The position numbers and the translations under genes are program-made. From Maritimibacter sp. (GTDB lineage: Bacteria > Pseudomonadota > Alphaproteobacteria > Rhodobacterales > Rhodobacteraceae), in assembly GCA_003520545.1 (NCBI GenBank), contig DOUP01000133.1:8284-18302 (forward strand): a stretch of 10,019 nt of DNA, in the 5' to 3' direction. The notes under the pieces were generated by a model. The model made no database searches, was not told the DNA's origin, and saw only the letters and a list, made by a program, of their open reading frames with translations. Positions 1-7,279 of the stretch are shown here, piece by piece (the stretch's first letter is position 1; each line of letters begins with the position of its first letter).

Positions 1-1768
1 AGATCAGCGGAATGACGGCCGAGACCAAAAGCCCCGTGGTCAGGTTGAGCGGGATGCCGACCTTCATGAAATCGGTGAACTTGTAGCCGCCGGGACCGTA
101 GACCAGCATGTTGGTCTGGTAGCCGATGGGCGTCGCGAAGCTCGCGCTGGCGGCGATCATGACGGCGACGACGAGCGGGCGGGGGTCGTAGCCGATCGCC
201 GTGGCGATGCCGATGGCGATCGGGGTGACGACGACCGCAACCGCGTTGTTCGAGACAAGCTCGGTCAGGACCGAGGTCAGTAGGTAGATTGCCCAGACAA
301 TGAAGAAAGGGGGAAGGGTTTCGATCCAGGGCGCAAGGGCGTCGGCGATCATGGAGACCGCACCGGAGGCATCAAGCGCGGCCCCGATGGCCAGCATGGC
401 GAAGATCAGCGCCAGAAGCCTACCGTCGATCTGGGCAAAGGCCTCGTCCGCGTCGATGGCGCGGGTTAGAAGGACCACGGCCACGGCCACGACCGCGACC
501 GCGAGGATCGGGGCCATCCCGAGACCTGCGAGGGCAACGATCCCGACCATGGCGCCCAGAGCGATGGGCGCGTGACCACGGCGAAATGCGCGACCTGAGG
601 GTTTGGTCACGTCGACGAGGTCCATGTCGGCGGCGAGGCGCTGGATATCTTCCGGCGCGCCTTCGAGAAGGAGCGTGTCGCCGACGCGGACGGTAATGTT
701 ATCAAGCTGTTGCCCGATATTCTGGTTGCGACGGTGGACCGCGAGCGGGTAAACGCCATAACGGCGACGTAGACGCAACTGCCCCAGCTTCCGGCCGATC
801 ATCTTGCAGCCGGGCGTAATAAGCACTTCAACCGTGGTGGTTTCCACGGCCGAAATCTGGTCGACGCGCTTAAGCGACTTGTCGCGCTGGAGCGAAAGCA
901 GTTCGGTCATCGCCGTGCGGAGGACGACCCGGTCACCAAGCTGCAAGGTGACGCCCTTGAGATTGCGCCGAAGCGAGACATCGCCGCGCACCACGTCGAT
1001 CAGGCGGACGCCTTCTCTTTTGAAGAGTTGGACGTCGAGGACGTCGCGGCCGATGAGGTTCGATTCCGGGGGTATCACGGCTTCGGTGAAGAATTTTTTG
1101 CGGGAGCGGTCGGTGAGAAGCGAGGCCATCGACGAGCGGTCGGGCAGGAGCCGGGGCGCGATGAAGTAGAGATAGGCCATGCCCCAGGCGACGACCACGA
1201 ACCCGAGCGGTGTTACCTCGAAAATGGAGAACGGGTCCAGGCCGTTGGTGCGGGCGACACCGTCGACCAAAAGGTTCGTCGATGTACCGATCAGCGTCAG
1301 CGTTCCGCCCATGATCGCCGCGTAAGACAAGGGGATCAGGAGTTTGGAGGCGGAGATGTCGAGCCGCCGGGCAAGCTGCGTGAAGACCGGGATCATCACC
1401 ACCACCACGGGCGTGTTGGACACGAAGGCGGAGGCGAGAATGACGAAAATCATCAGCAGCCCGAGCGCCACCATGGGCCGCGCCGAAACCTGCGAGTCCG
1501 CGATTTGGGTAAACCAATCGAGCGCCCCGGTGCGCACCAGGGCGCCCATGACGATGAACATGCAGGCAATGGTCCAGGGCGCCGGGTTGGACAGCACGTC
1601 AAGCGCGGCGGAATAGGGCAGGATGCCGGTGATCAGCATCACGGCCACGCCGCCGATGGCGACCACTTCCGTCGGGAAGATTTCTCGTAAGAAAAACAGG
1701 AACATGACCCCGACGACGCAGAGCGCGATCACAGCTTCGGTGGATTGGGAAAAGTCGAAGAACTGCAT
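1..1768 (-). CDS. SLC13/DASS-family permease with two TrkA_C (RCK_C) domains, 3' end outside window
   Basis: Inner-membrane permease of the divalent anion:Na+ symporter (SLC13) superfamily. It probably imports a small anion such as sulfate or a dicarboxylate; the substrate cannot be read from the sequence. The minus-strand frame is open from an ATG at 1768 to the window edge: 589 residues, with probably only a few C-terminal ones missing. N-terminal helices (about 10-205) contain SNTP at 117-120 and GTSTN at 161-165. Two soluble RCK_C-like domains follow (about 228-295 and 310-388). The C-terminal helices (about 397-589) contain SNN at 506-508 and ATPIGYQTNMLVYGPGGY at 545-562. The paired SNT/SNN motifs are the family's Na+/substrate-binding signature, and the helix-RCK_C-RCK_C-helix order is that of SLT/SAC1-like transporters. 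The gene lies 66 bases downstream of ymdB on the same strand. Confident of the family, not of the substrate. Confidence 0.9.
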   Translation of the reverse strand, partial: MQFFDFSQSTEAVIALCVVGVMFLFFLREIFPTEVVAIGGVAVMLITGILPYSAALDVLSNPAPWTIACMFIVMGALVRTGALDWFTQIADSQVSARPMVALGLLMIFVILASAFVSNTPVVVVMIPVFTQLARRLDISASKLLIPLSYAAIMGGTLTLIGTSTNLLVDGVARTNGLDPFSIFEVTPLGFVVVAWGMAYLYFIAPRLLPDRSSMASLLTDRSRKKFFTEAVIPPESNLIGRDVLDVQLFKREGVRLIDVVRGDVSLRRNLKGVTLQLGDRVVLRTAMTELLSLQRDKSLKRVDQISAVETTTVEVLITPGCKMIGRKLGQLRLRRRYGVYPLAVHRRNQNIGQQLDNITVRVGDTLLLEGAPEDIQRLAADMDLVDVTKPSGRAFRRGHAPIALGAMVGIVALAGLGMAPILAVAVVAVAVVLLTRAIDADEAFAQIDGRLLALIFAMLAIGAALDASGAVSMIADALAPWIETLPPFFIVWAIYLLTSVLTELVSNNAVAVVVTPIAIGIATAIGYDPRPLVVAVMIAASASFATPIGYQTNMLVYGPGGYKFTDFMKVGIPLNLTTGLLVSAVIPLI

Positions 1769-1834
1769 GGGAACCTGACAGCTGTTTTCCGTATCATTGC
1801 CCGGTGCCGTGTGGGCGGGCAAGGCGCAAAAACG

Positions 1835-2647
1835 TTATGGGGCAGCGCTTTGCAAATGGCCACCCTGCCGCATCATCGCGATTTTCGTCGCTTTTCCGCT
1901 GCGGTCATCGGTCTCGATATAGACGCCGGAAAGGGTCGCCTCGGTGTTGGCGGGCTGGAAGCGGCCCTTGACCATTCCGGTGACGAAGCGGCGCAAAGGC
2001 TCGGATTTTTCCATGCCGATGACCGAATGGTAATCGCCGCACATGCCCGCATCCGTCAGGTAGGCGGTCCCGCCGGGCAGGATCATCGCGTCCCCGGTGG
2101 GCACATGGGTATGCGTGCCGACGACGAGCGAGGCGCGACCGTCGAGGAAATGGCCCATCGCCATCTTCTCGGACGTGGCTTCGCAGTGGACGTCGACGAG
2201 AGCGGCCTGGATCGGTCCCCCCAAGGGGAAGGGTTTAAGTGCCTGTTCTATTTGGCCAAACGGGTCTTCGAAAGCGCGCTTCATGAAGACGTTGCCGAGA
2301 ACCTGCGCGACCAGGATGCGCCGCCCGCGGTGGTCTTCGAATACGCGCGCTCCGCGCCCAGGTGCGTCTTTTGCGAAGTTCAAAGGACGGATGATCCGGG
2401 TTTCCGACTGGCAGTAGGAGAGCATCTCTTTCTGGTCGAAGGCATGATCGCCCAGCGTCACCACATCCGCGCCTGCATCGAAGAGGATCTTCGCGTGGGC
2501 TTCGGTGAGGCCAGCGCCGTTGGAGGCGTTTTCCCCATTCACGACAGTGAAATCGAGGCCCCACTCTTGCTTCAGCCGGGGCAGGTTTTCGGTGATGGCA
2601 CGGCGACCGGCGCGTCCCATGACGTCGCCCAAAAACAGTATTTTCAT
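1835..2647 (-). CDS. ymdB: YmdB-family metallophosphoesterase (TIGR00282)
   Basis: Cytosolic di-metal phosphodiesterase of the YmdB/DR1281 family. Bacillus subtilis YmdB hydrolyses 2',3'-cyclic nucleotides and affects biofilm and motility decisions; the alphaproteobacterial role is not established. The 270-residue length is normal. Metal-site residues are in the expected order: D8 (FLGDVMG), E39-N40 (NGEN), H68 (GDHAFD), H154 (VDVHCEATSEK), H179 and H181 (GTHTHVPTGD), plus a C-terminal TDAGMCGD segment at 198-205. Residue 67 is Asp where Bacillus YmdB has Asn (GNH); from memory this is normal for Rhodobacterales members. The ATG at 2647 begins the family's MKILFLGD start and has AAGG five bases upstream. 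It follows the structured gap after the cyclo-ligase gene, so it may have its own promoter there. Family assignment is secure; the physiological substrate is inferred only from homologues. Confidence 0.93.
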   Translation of the reverse strand: MKILFLGDVMGRAGRRAITENLPRLKQEWGLDFTVVNGENASNGAGLTEAHAKILFDAGADVVTLGDHAFDQKEMLSYCQSETRIIRPLNFAKDAPGRGARVFEDHRGRRILVAQVLGNVFMKRAFEDPFGQIEQALKPFPLGGPIQAALVDVHCEATSEKMAMGHFLDGRASLVVGTHTHVPTGDAMILPGGTAYLTDAGMCGDYHSVIGMEKSEPLRRFVTGMVKGRFQPANTEATLSGVYIETDDRSGKATKIAMMRQGGHLQSAAP

Positions 2648-2862
2648 GGGGGCCTTGGTTACGCGGGCGCGCGGTCGGTGACAAGAGCGGTAAGTTCATT
2701 TGCCGTGACCGGATCGAACGGTTCGGTCAGGACTTGCGCGCGTGGTTTCACGGCTGTGCACAGAGTGTGCACAGGGCGTATGACATTCGTATGACTCGCA
2801 TATGCGCGACCATCGTCTCGGGCGATGTTAACCAAGACGCGCGCTGGTTCTGCCACTCAGGG
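2648..2862. other. Structured 215-base intergenic region between cyclo-ligase and ymdB
   Basis: No convincing gene. A GTG-started 65-codon minus-strand frame (2659-2856) exists but has no family resemblance and contains repeats with a period not divisible by three. Perfect inverted-repeat arms are visible: 2654-2661 with 2829-2836 (CTTGGTTA/TAACCAAG, spanning 183 bases), 2702-2708 with 2748-2754 (GCCGTGA/TCACGGC), 2811-2815 with 2823-2827 (CATCG/CGATG), and 2797-2806 (CGCATATGCG, a perfect palindrome). A near-perfect CGAAC-G-GTTCG palindrome (2715-2725) lies inside the second pair. The stretch probably carries control elements for ymdB and possibly a structured RNA. No clear sigma70 promoter could be picked. 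Confidence 0.5.
2755..2809. repeat. Array of five degenerate 11-bp phased repeats
   Basis: Two TGTGCACAG copies begin at 2755 and 2766, two CGTATGAC copies begin at 2777 and 2788, and a related CATATGCG begins at 2799. All five start exactly 11 bases apart and fit the pattern Y-R-T-R-Y-R. The first two units are palindromic at their core (TGTGCACA). The last overlaps the perfect palindrome CGCATATGCG (2797-2806). The spacing of about one helical turn puts all units on the same DNA face, as in a multi-site operator. The regulator is unknown; the nearest downstream gene on the minus strand is ymdB. Confidence 0.6.
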
Positions 2863-3417
2863 TCAATCCGGGAAGATCAGTGTCCGAGTTTCCGTCACCA
2901 CCGCGTCGAGCGGTTGGTCGGTGGCTTCGAGCGGCAGGCTTTCGGCTTCCTGCGCGTCATAAGCGTAACCCACGGCACGGGTGTGGTTGGTGCGGCGCAG
3001 CATTTCCAGAGTGCGGTCGTAGAAGCCGCCGCCGTAGCCCAGCCGGTTGCCCGCGGCGTCGAATGCGACGAGCGGCACGATGACCACTTCGGGCGTGATC
3101 CACTCCGGGTCGGCGGGGATGCGTGCGCCGAAGGTGCCGTCGACCAGCTCGCAGCCCGGCGTCCAACGCGCGAACTTGAGCGGCGTGGCCTTGGCTTCGA
3201 TCACCGGAACGCAGACCGTGCCCAGCTCGGCCATGGCCTCCATCACGGGGAGCGGGTCAATCTCGGTGCGCATCGGCATGTAGCCGGCGAGCGTCTTGCC
3301 CTGGTAGGGGCGCAGCCAATCGAGCAGGCGGCGTTGGGCGTCTTGGTCGAGACCGGTGGCGTGCGCGTCCTTGCGCCGGGCAAAGGCGGCTTGGCGGGCG
3401 TCTGTTTTTTCAATCAT
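2863..3417 (-). CDS. ygfA: 5-formyltetrahydrofolate cyclo-ligase (MTHFS family)
   Basis: Cytosolic ATP-dependent enzyme that converts 5-formyltetrahydrofolate to 5,10-methenyltetrahydrofolate, returning the stored or inhibitory folate to the one-carbon pool. The 184-residue length is typical. Visible signatures are the basic N-terminal segment with ARRKDAHA (13-20), GYMPMRTEIDP (45-55) for folate/ATP contact, and the C-terminal phosphate-binding loop in VPLVAFD...NRLGYGGGFYDRTL (114-137, core GYGGGFYD at 127-134). The frame stays open upstream into mgtE, but the ATG at 3415-3417 is chosen because it overlaps the mgtE stop as ATGA and gives the normal protein length. The overlap implies translational coupling to mgtE. 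In many proteobacteria ygfA lies next to the 6S RNA gene; here the adjacent gap is downstream of it. Confidence in the function is high. Confidence 0.95.
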   Translation of the reverse strand: MIEKTDARQAAFARRKDAHATGLDQDAQRRLLDWLRPYQGKTLAGYMPMRTEIDPLPVMEAMAELGTVCVPVIEAKATPLKFARWTPGCELVDGTFGARIPADPEWITPEVVIVPLVAFDAAGNRLGYGGGFYDRTLEMLRRTNHTRAVGYAYDAQEAESLPLEATDQPLDAVVTETRTLIFPD

Positions 3418-4796
3418 AGGAGGATTACCGTTGCGAGTCCGAGGAAGGCGAAAAAGCCGACGACATCCGTCACGGTGGTGACGAAGGCGCCGGAGGCGAG
3501 CGCCGGGTCGATCTTGAGCTTGTCGAGGACAACCGGGACGAGAACGCCCGCGAGGCCCGCGATCACGAGGTTGATGATCATGGCGGCGGCGAGGACGACG
3601 CCCAGCATCGGGGTGGAGAACCAGAGCGCGCCGATCAGGCCCATGGCGACGGCAAAGATCGCGCCGTTGACGAAACCCACCGCGACCTCGCGCCGGATCA
3701 CGCGCCAGACGTTCGAGGAGGTGAGGTCCTTGGTGGCAATGGCGCGCACGGCGACGGTGAGGCTCTGCGTGCCTGCGTTGCCGCCCATGGAGGCGACGAT
3801 GGGCATCAGCACGGCAAGGGCCACGAAACCCGCGATAACGGTTTCGAACTGGTCGATCACGAGCGAGGCGAGGATCGCGGTGACGAGGTTCACGGCAAGC
3901 CACGGAAGCCGCGCGCGCACGGTTTCGATGACGCGGTCCGAGAGCGAGCCTTCACCCACACCGGCCAAGCGCAGAATGTCTTCTTCGTGCTCTTCGTCGA
4001 GAATCGCCATGGCGTCGTCGATGGTGATGACGCCGACGAGGCGTTCGTCCTCGTCCACGACCGGCGCGGAAATCAGGTGATACTGGTTGAAGGCATAGGC
4101 CACGTCGCCTTCGTCCTGTGTGACGGGGATGGTGCGGAAGCTGTCCTCGGTCAGATCGCGCATCGGTGTCGTGCGGGCGGCCGCCATGATCTTGCCCAGC
4201 GTCACGTAGCCGGTCGGGCGCATCCGGGGATCGACGAGGATGACGTGGTAGAACTGATCCGGCAGGTCGTCATGCGCGCGCATGTGGTCGATCACATGGC
4301 CCACGTCCCAATGCTCCGGTGCCGCGACCATTTCGCGCTGCATCAGGCGGCCAGCGGACTCGTCCGGGTAGGACAGCGATTGTTCGACCGCGACCCGGTC
4401 GGACACGGCCAGCGCATTCAGGATCAGCTTCTGCTGGTCGTCTTCGAGGTCTTCGATCAGGTCGACGACATCGTCGCTTTCCAGGTCGCGGACGGCTTCG
4501 GCGAGCACTTCGGGGTGCAGGGCACCGATGACGTCTTCACGAACGGCATCGTTGAGTTCCGACAGGATCTCGCCGTCGAAATCCTGACCATAGAGCTGGA
4601 CGAGGCGGACGCGGGTTTCGTCGTCCACTTGTTCCAAAAGGTCGGCGATGTCGGCCGGGTGGAGCGGCTCAAAGGCGGCCACGAGCGCGTCGGCGTCGCC
4701 TTCGCGCACGGCCATGAGCACCGGGCCCACGGTATCGCGGTCCAGCACGTAATCGCCGTCGTCAATGATCTCTTCGGTGATCAGGTCTTCCGCCAT
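3414..4796 (-). CDS. mgtE: Magnesium transporter MgtE
   Basis: Inner-membrane Mg2+ channel/transporter gated by cytosolic Mg2+. The 460 residues show the full MgtE order. An acidic N-domain spans about 25-130. A CBS pair spans about 150-270, with VILVDPRMRPTGYVTLGK at 185-202 and APVVDEDERLVGVITIDDAM at 244-263. Five membrane helices span about 298-460. The MgtE signature PIVASMGGNAGTQ lies at 332-344. D444 in TTVTDVVGFF corresponds to the pore Mg2+-site aspartate of the Thermus protein (assigned by eye). A TTG 13 codons upstream is in frame, but the ATG at 4796 is preferred: it has AAGGTG four bases upstream and gives the usual N-terminus. Its stop overlaps the cyclo-ligase start, so the two are probably cotranscribed. 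The gene is divergent from guanine deaminase, sharing 147 bases of upstream DNA. No Mg2+ riboswitch is apparent in that short leader. Confidence 0.96.
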   Translation of the reverse strand: MAEDLITEEIIDDGDYVLDRDTVGPVLMAVREGDADALVAAFEPLHPADIADLLEQVDDETRVRLVQLYGQDFDGEILSELNDAVREDVIGALHPEVLAEAVRDLESDDVVDLIEDLEDDQQKLILNALAVSDRVAVEQSLSYPDESAGRLMQREMVAAPEHWDVGHVIDHMRAHDDLPDQFYHVILVDPRMRPTGYVTLGKIMAAARTTPMRDLTEDSFRTIPVTQDEGDVAYAFNQYHLISAPVVDEDERLVGVITIDDAMAILDEEHEEDILRLAGVGEGSLSDRVIETVRARLPWLAVNLVTAILASLVIDQFETVIAGFVALAVLMPIVASMGGNAGTQSLTVAVRAIATKDLTSSNVWRVIRREVAVGFVNGAIFAVAMGLIGALWFSTPMLGVVLAAAMIINLVIAGLAGVLVPVVLDKLKIDPALASGAFVTTVTDVVGFFAFLGLATVILL

Positions 4797-4839
4797 GCTG
4801 CACCTTGTTTTTTCGCGCCCCGTTGTCGCGGGCAACTTA

Positions 4840-4898
4840 GGCGAAGGAAGCCCGGAGATACAGAGGGGAAAGTCGGGGGAAAGCCATGGACCTTCGCC
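4840..4898. repeat. Spaced inverted repeat in the mgtE/guaD divergent region
   Basis: Eight-base arms GGCGAAGG (4840-4847) and CCTTCGCC (4891-4898) are perfect complements, separated by 43 bases, between the two divergent start codons. A smaller inverted repeat CTAAC/GTTAG (4909-4913 and 4922-4926) lies nearer guaD. They could be operator half-sites or a leader hairpin, or chance in GC-rich DNA. No confident promoter was found for either gene. Confidence 0.3.
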
Positions 4899-4943
4899 GG
4901 GGGCGGACCTAACGTTGGCGGGTTAGCGAACGGAAAGAACCTC

Positions 4944-6230
4944 ATGAAATTGTTGCTCGGTCAGACCCTGTCTTTCATCAATGACCCCTTCATGGTGCCA
5001 CCCGGGGAGGCGGCGCTGTGGGAGCGCCGCGGGGCGGTGGCGGTGGAGGACGGCGTGATCAAAGAGGTCGGCGCGGCGGATGCGTTGCGCGCGACGTTTC
5101 GGGAGGCGGAGGTGGTGGATCATGGCGAGGCTTTGATCCTGCCGGGATTCATCGACGCGCATGTGCATTATCCGCAGACCGCGATCATCGCCAGTTGGGG
5201 CAAGCGGCTGATCGACTGGCTGGGCAGCTACACGTTTCCCGAGGAGGCGCGGTTCGGAGATCGTGGCTATGCAGAGGAGATCGCGGCGCGGTATTTCGAT
5301 CTGGCGTTGAGCCATGGGACCACGACCAGCGTGAGCTACTGCACCATTCATCCCGAGAGCGTGGAGGCCTATTTCACCGAGGCGCGGAAACGCGGGCTGC
5401 GGGCGTTCGGGGGCAAGACCTGCATGGATCGTAACGCGCCGGAGGATCTGCGCGACACGGTTCAGTCGGCCTATGACGACTCGAAGCGGCTGTTGGAGAC
5501 GTGGCACGGGGTGGACCGGCTGGGCTATGTCATCACGCCAAGGTTCGCACCGACTTCGACGCCGGAGCAGTTGGAGGCGCTGGGCACCTTGTGGGCGGAG
5601 CACCCGGAGTGCCTGATGCAGACGCATCTGTCGGAGCAGACCGAGGAGATCGACTGGGTCATGGGGCTTTACCCCGAGGCCAAGGATTACACTGACATTT
5701 ATGATCGCTTCGGGTTGCTTGGCGAGGGCGCGCTGATGGGTCATGCGATCCATCTGTCGGCGCGGGAGCGGGCGCGATTGAAAGAGGCGGGCGCGCGGCT
5801 GATCCACTGTCCGACATCCAATACCTCCATCGGGTCCGGGCTGTTCGAGATGGCGTCGCTCAAAGCCGAGGGTCAGCGGGTCGGTCTGGCCACGGACACC
5901 GGCGGCGGGTCGTCGTTTTCCATGCTGCGGACCATGGCGGCGGCCTATGACGTGGGGCAGCTGCATGGCTCGGCGCTGCATCCGGCCCAACTTCTGTGGC
6001 TCGCCACCTGCGGGTCGGCGGATAGCATCGGGATGGGCGACACCATCGGGCGGCTGGCGCGCGGCTTTGAGGCCGACCTCGTCGTGCTCGACCTGGCCTC
6101 GACGCCGGGCATCGCGCAGCGGCACGCGCGGGCCGACGACATCTGGGAGGCGGTTTTCCCGACGATCATGATGGGCGACGACCGGGCGGTCACGACGACC
6201 TACGTGGCCGGGGCTGCCGTGCCCGCTTGA
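4944..6230 (+). CDS. guaD: Guanine deaminase
   Basis: Zinc amidohydrolase that deaminates guanine to xanthine in purine salvage or catabolism; cytosolic. The 428 residues carry the amidohydrolase metal motifs: PGFIDAHVHYPQ (67-78; H73 and H75), QTHLSEQ (226-232; H228 and the catalytic E231), MGHAIH (265-270; H267), and LATDTGGG (315-322; D318). These are the residues that define guanine deaminases, including the Y/SQ after HxH and the HLSE block, rather than other amidohydrolases. The same frame is open back to 3987 across antisense mgtE, but that extension is not credible. The ATG at 4944 gives the normal family length and has GGAAAG upstream at 4932-4937. It is 47 bases upstream of prmA on the same strand and may share a transcript with it. 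Alternative amidohydrolase specificities are possible but less likely. Confidence 0.93.
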   Translation: MKLLLGQTLSFINDPFMVPPGEAALWERRGAVAVEDGVIKEVGAADALRATFREAEVVDHGEALILPGFIDAHVHYPQTAIIASWGKRLIDWLGSYTFPEEARFGDRGYAEEIAARYFDLALSHGTTTSVSYCTIHPESVEAYFTEARKRGLRAFGGKTCMDRNAPEDLRDTVQSAYDDSKRLLETWHGVDRLGYVITPRFAPTSTPEQLEALGTLWAEHPECLMQTHLSEQTEEIDWVMGLYPEAKDYTDIYDRFGLLGEGALMGHAIHLSARERARLKEAGARLIHCPTSNTSIGSGLFEMASLKAEGQRVGLATDTGGGSSFSMLRTMAAAYDVGQLHGSALHPAQLLWLATCGSADSIGMGDTIGRLARGFEADLVVLDLASTPGIAQRHARADDIWEAVFPTIMMGDDRAVTTTYVAGAAVPA

Positions 6231-6277
6231 CCCCGATGGGCCCAGGACCTAGGGCGGTGTCAGATAGGAGAGACGAC

Positions 6278-7150
6278 ATGACAACCTGGACCGCGCTGAC
6301 CACTCTGAAACGCCAAAAAAGCGCCGAAGCGCTGGGCGAAGCGATGGAAACGCTCACCCCGGAACCGACCGGCGTGGGCGTGTTCGAGATGGAAGACGAC
6401 AGCGGGCTGTGGGAGGTCGGCGGCTATTTCACCGAAGCGCCCGACCAGGCCGGGCTGGCTTTGCTCGCCGCGATGCATGGCGCCAAGGATTTCGTCGTCT
6501 CCGAATTGCCCGAGACCGATTGGGTCGCCCATGTGAAGCGTGAATTGGCGCCGGTCGAGGCCGGTCGGTTTTTCGTCTACGGCGCGCATGACGCCGATAA
6601 ACTGCCCAAGGGCAAGGTCGGGCTGAAAATCGAAGCCGCGATGGCGTTTGGCACCGGGCACCACGGGACGACGCTGGGGTGTCTCACGGCGCTGGATCAC
6701 CTGGCGAACCGCGGCGTGGTCGCGCGCAACGTGGCCGATATCGGCTGCGGCACCGCCGTGCTGGCCATGGCGGCGGCGAAGATCTGGCCCAACCCGGTGG
6801 TTGCCTCCGACATCGACGAAGTGGCCGTGGACGTAGCCAAGGCGAATGTTGCGGCCAATGGCGTGGAGGACCGGGTTCACGTGGTGGAGGCCGCGGGCTT
6901 CGATCACCCCGATCTGGAGGCGGCCATGCCGTTCGACCTGGTGTTCGCGAACATCCTCAAGGGGCCGCTCGTTTCGCTGGCCCCCGATATGGGCGAAGCG
7001 ATCGCGGCGAAGGGGCATGCGATCCTGTCGGGCATCCTGAATCCACAGGCTGACGAGGTCGTTTCGGCCTACGAGGCGCAGGGCTTCAATGTAACGCGTC
7101 GTGAAGAATTCGGCGACTGGACCACGCTGACGCTCCGGCGGGAAGGCTAA
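6278..7150 (+). CDS. prmA: Ribosomal protein L11 methyltransferase
   Basis: Cytosolic SAM-dependent methyltransferase that modifies lysines and the N-terminus of ribosomal protein L11. The length is 290 residues (E. coli PrmA is 293). The N-terminal substrate-recognition domain (about 1-95) is followed by the PrmA-specific FGTGHHGTT segment at 124-132. SAM motif I is VADIGCGTAVLA (152-163), the acidic ribose-binding position is D178 in VVASDID, and the catalytic-region motif NILKGPL is at 225-231. SGIL (251-254) and a late FGDWTTLTLRR strand follow. The frame extends upstream to 6227, but the ATG at 6278 is chosen for AGGAGAG at 6266-6272 with a five-base spacer, giving the normal length. It follows guaD by 47 bases. 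The pairing with guaD does not suggest a functional link. Confidence 0.96.
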   Translation: MTTWTALTTLKRQKSAEALGEAMETLTPEPTGVGVFEMEDDSGLWEVGGYFTEAPDQAGLALLAAMHGAKDFVVSELPETDWVAHVKRELAPVEAGRFFVYGAHDADKLPKGKVGLKIEAAMAFGTGHHGTTLGCLTALDHLANRGVVARNVADIGCGTAVLAMAAAKIWPNPVVASDIDEVAVDVAKANVAANGVEDRVHVVEAAGFDHPDLEAAMPFDLVFANILKGPLVSLAPDMGEAIAAKGHAILSGILNPQADEVVSAYEAQGFNVTRREEFGDWTTLTLRREG

Positions 7151-7154
7151 ACCT

Positions 7155-7219
7155 GGGCAAAGAAGGCTCCAGACCCTGGCGTTTGTGAAACAACGTCAAG
7201 GTTTTGCCTTTTTTTGGCC
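7155..7219 (+). terminator. Possible transcription terminator after prmA
   Basis: Bases 7155-7167 (GGGCAAAGAAGGC) can pair with 7206-7219, a GCC-T7-GGCC block, leaving one mismatch and one bulge. A small AAGG-TTTTG-CCTT hairpin (7198-7210) runs straight into the same T tract (7209-7215). Neither is a classic stem plus trailing U-run, so this is a weak call. Just downstream, GGCCTG/CAGGCC (7216-7221 and 7232-7237) forms another inverted repeat. Confidence 0.3.
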
Positions 7220-7279
7220 TGATTTCTGCAGCAGGCCCGAGGTATTCTAATTTATGATTTCTTGTTTTGGGATGCCGTC

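Noticed and set aside
1745..2794. Long plus-strand frame across ymdB
   Set aside because: It is antisense to a complete ymdB with all metal ligands; GC-rich third positions create such shadow frames.
2648..2862. Confident 6S RNA call
   Set aside because: Size and neighbourhood are suggestive, but the gap is on the wrong side of ygfA and the conserved central bubble could not be recognised by eye.
3987..4943. Open plus-strand frame in phase with guanine deaminase that would add 319 residues
   Set aside because: It runs antisense through mgtE, whose protein is full length and unmistakable. The extension has no family resemblance, and guanine deaminases start at about the ATG at 4944.
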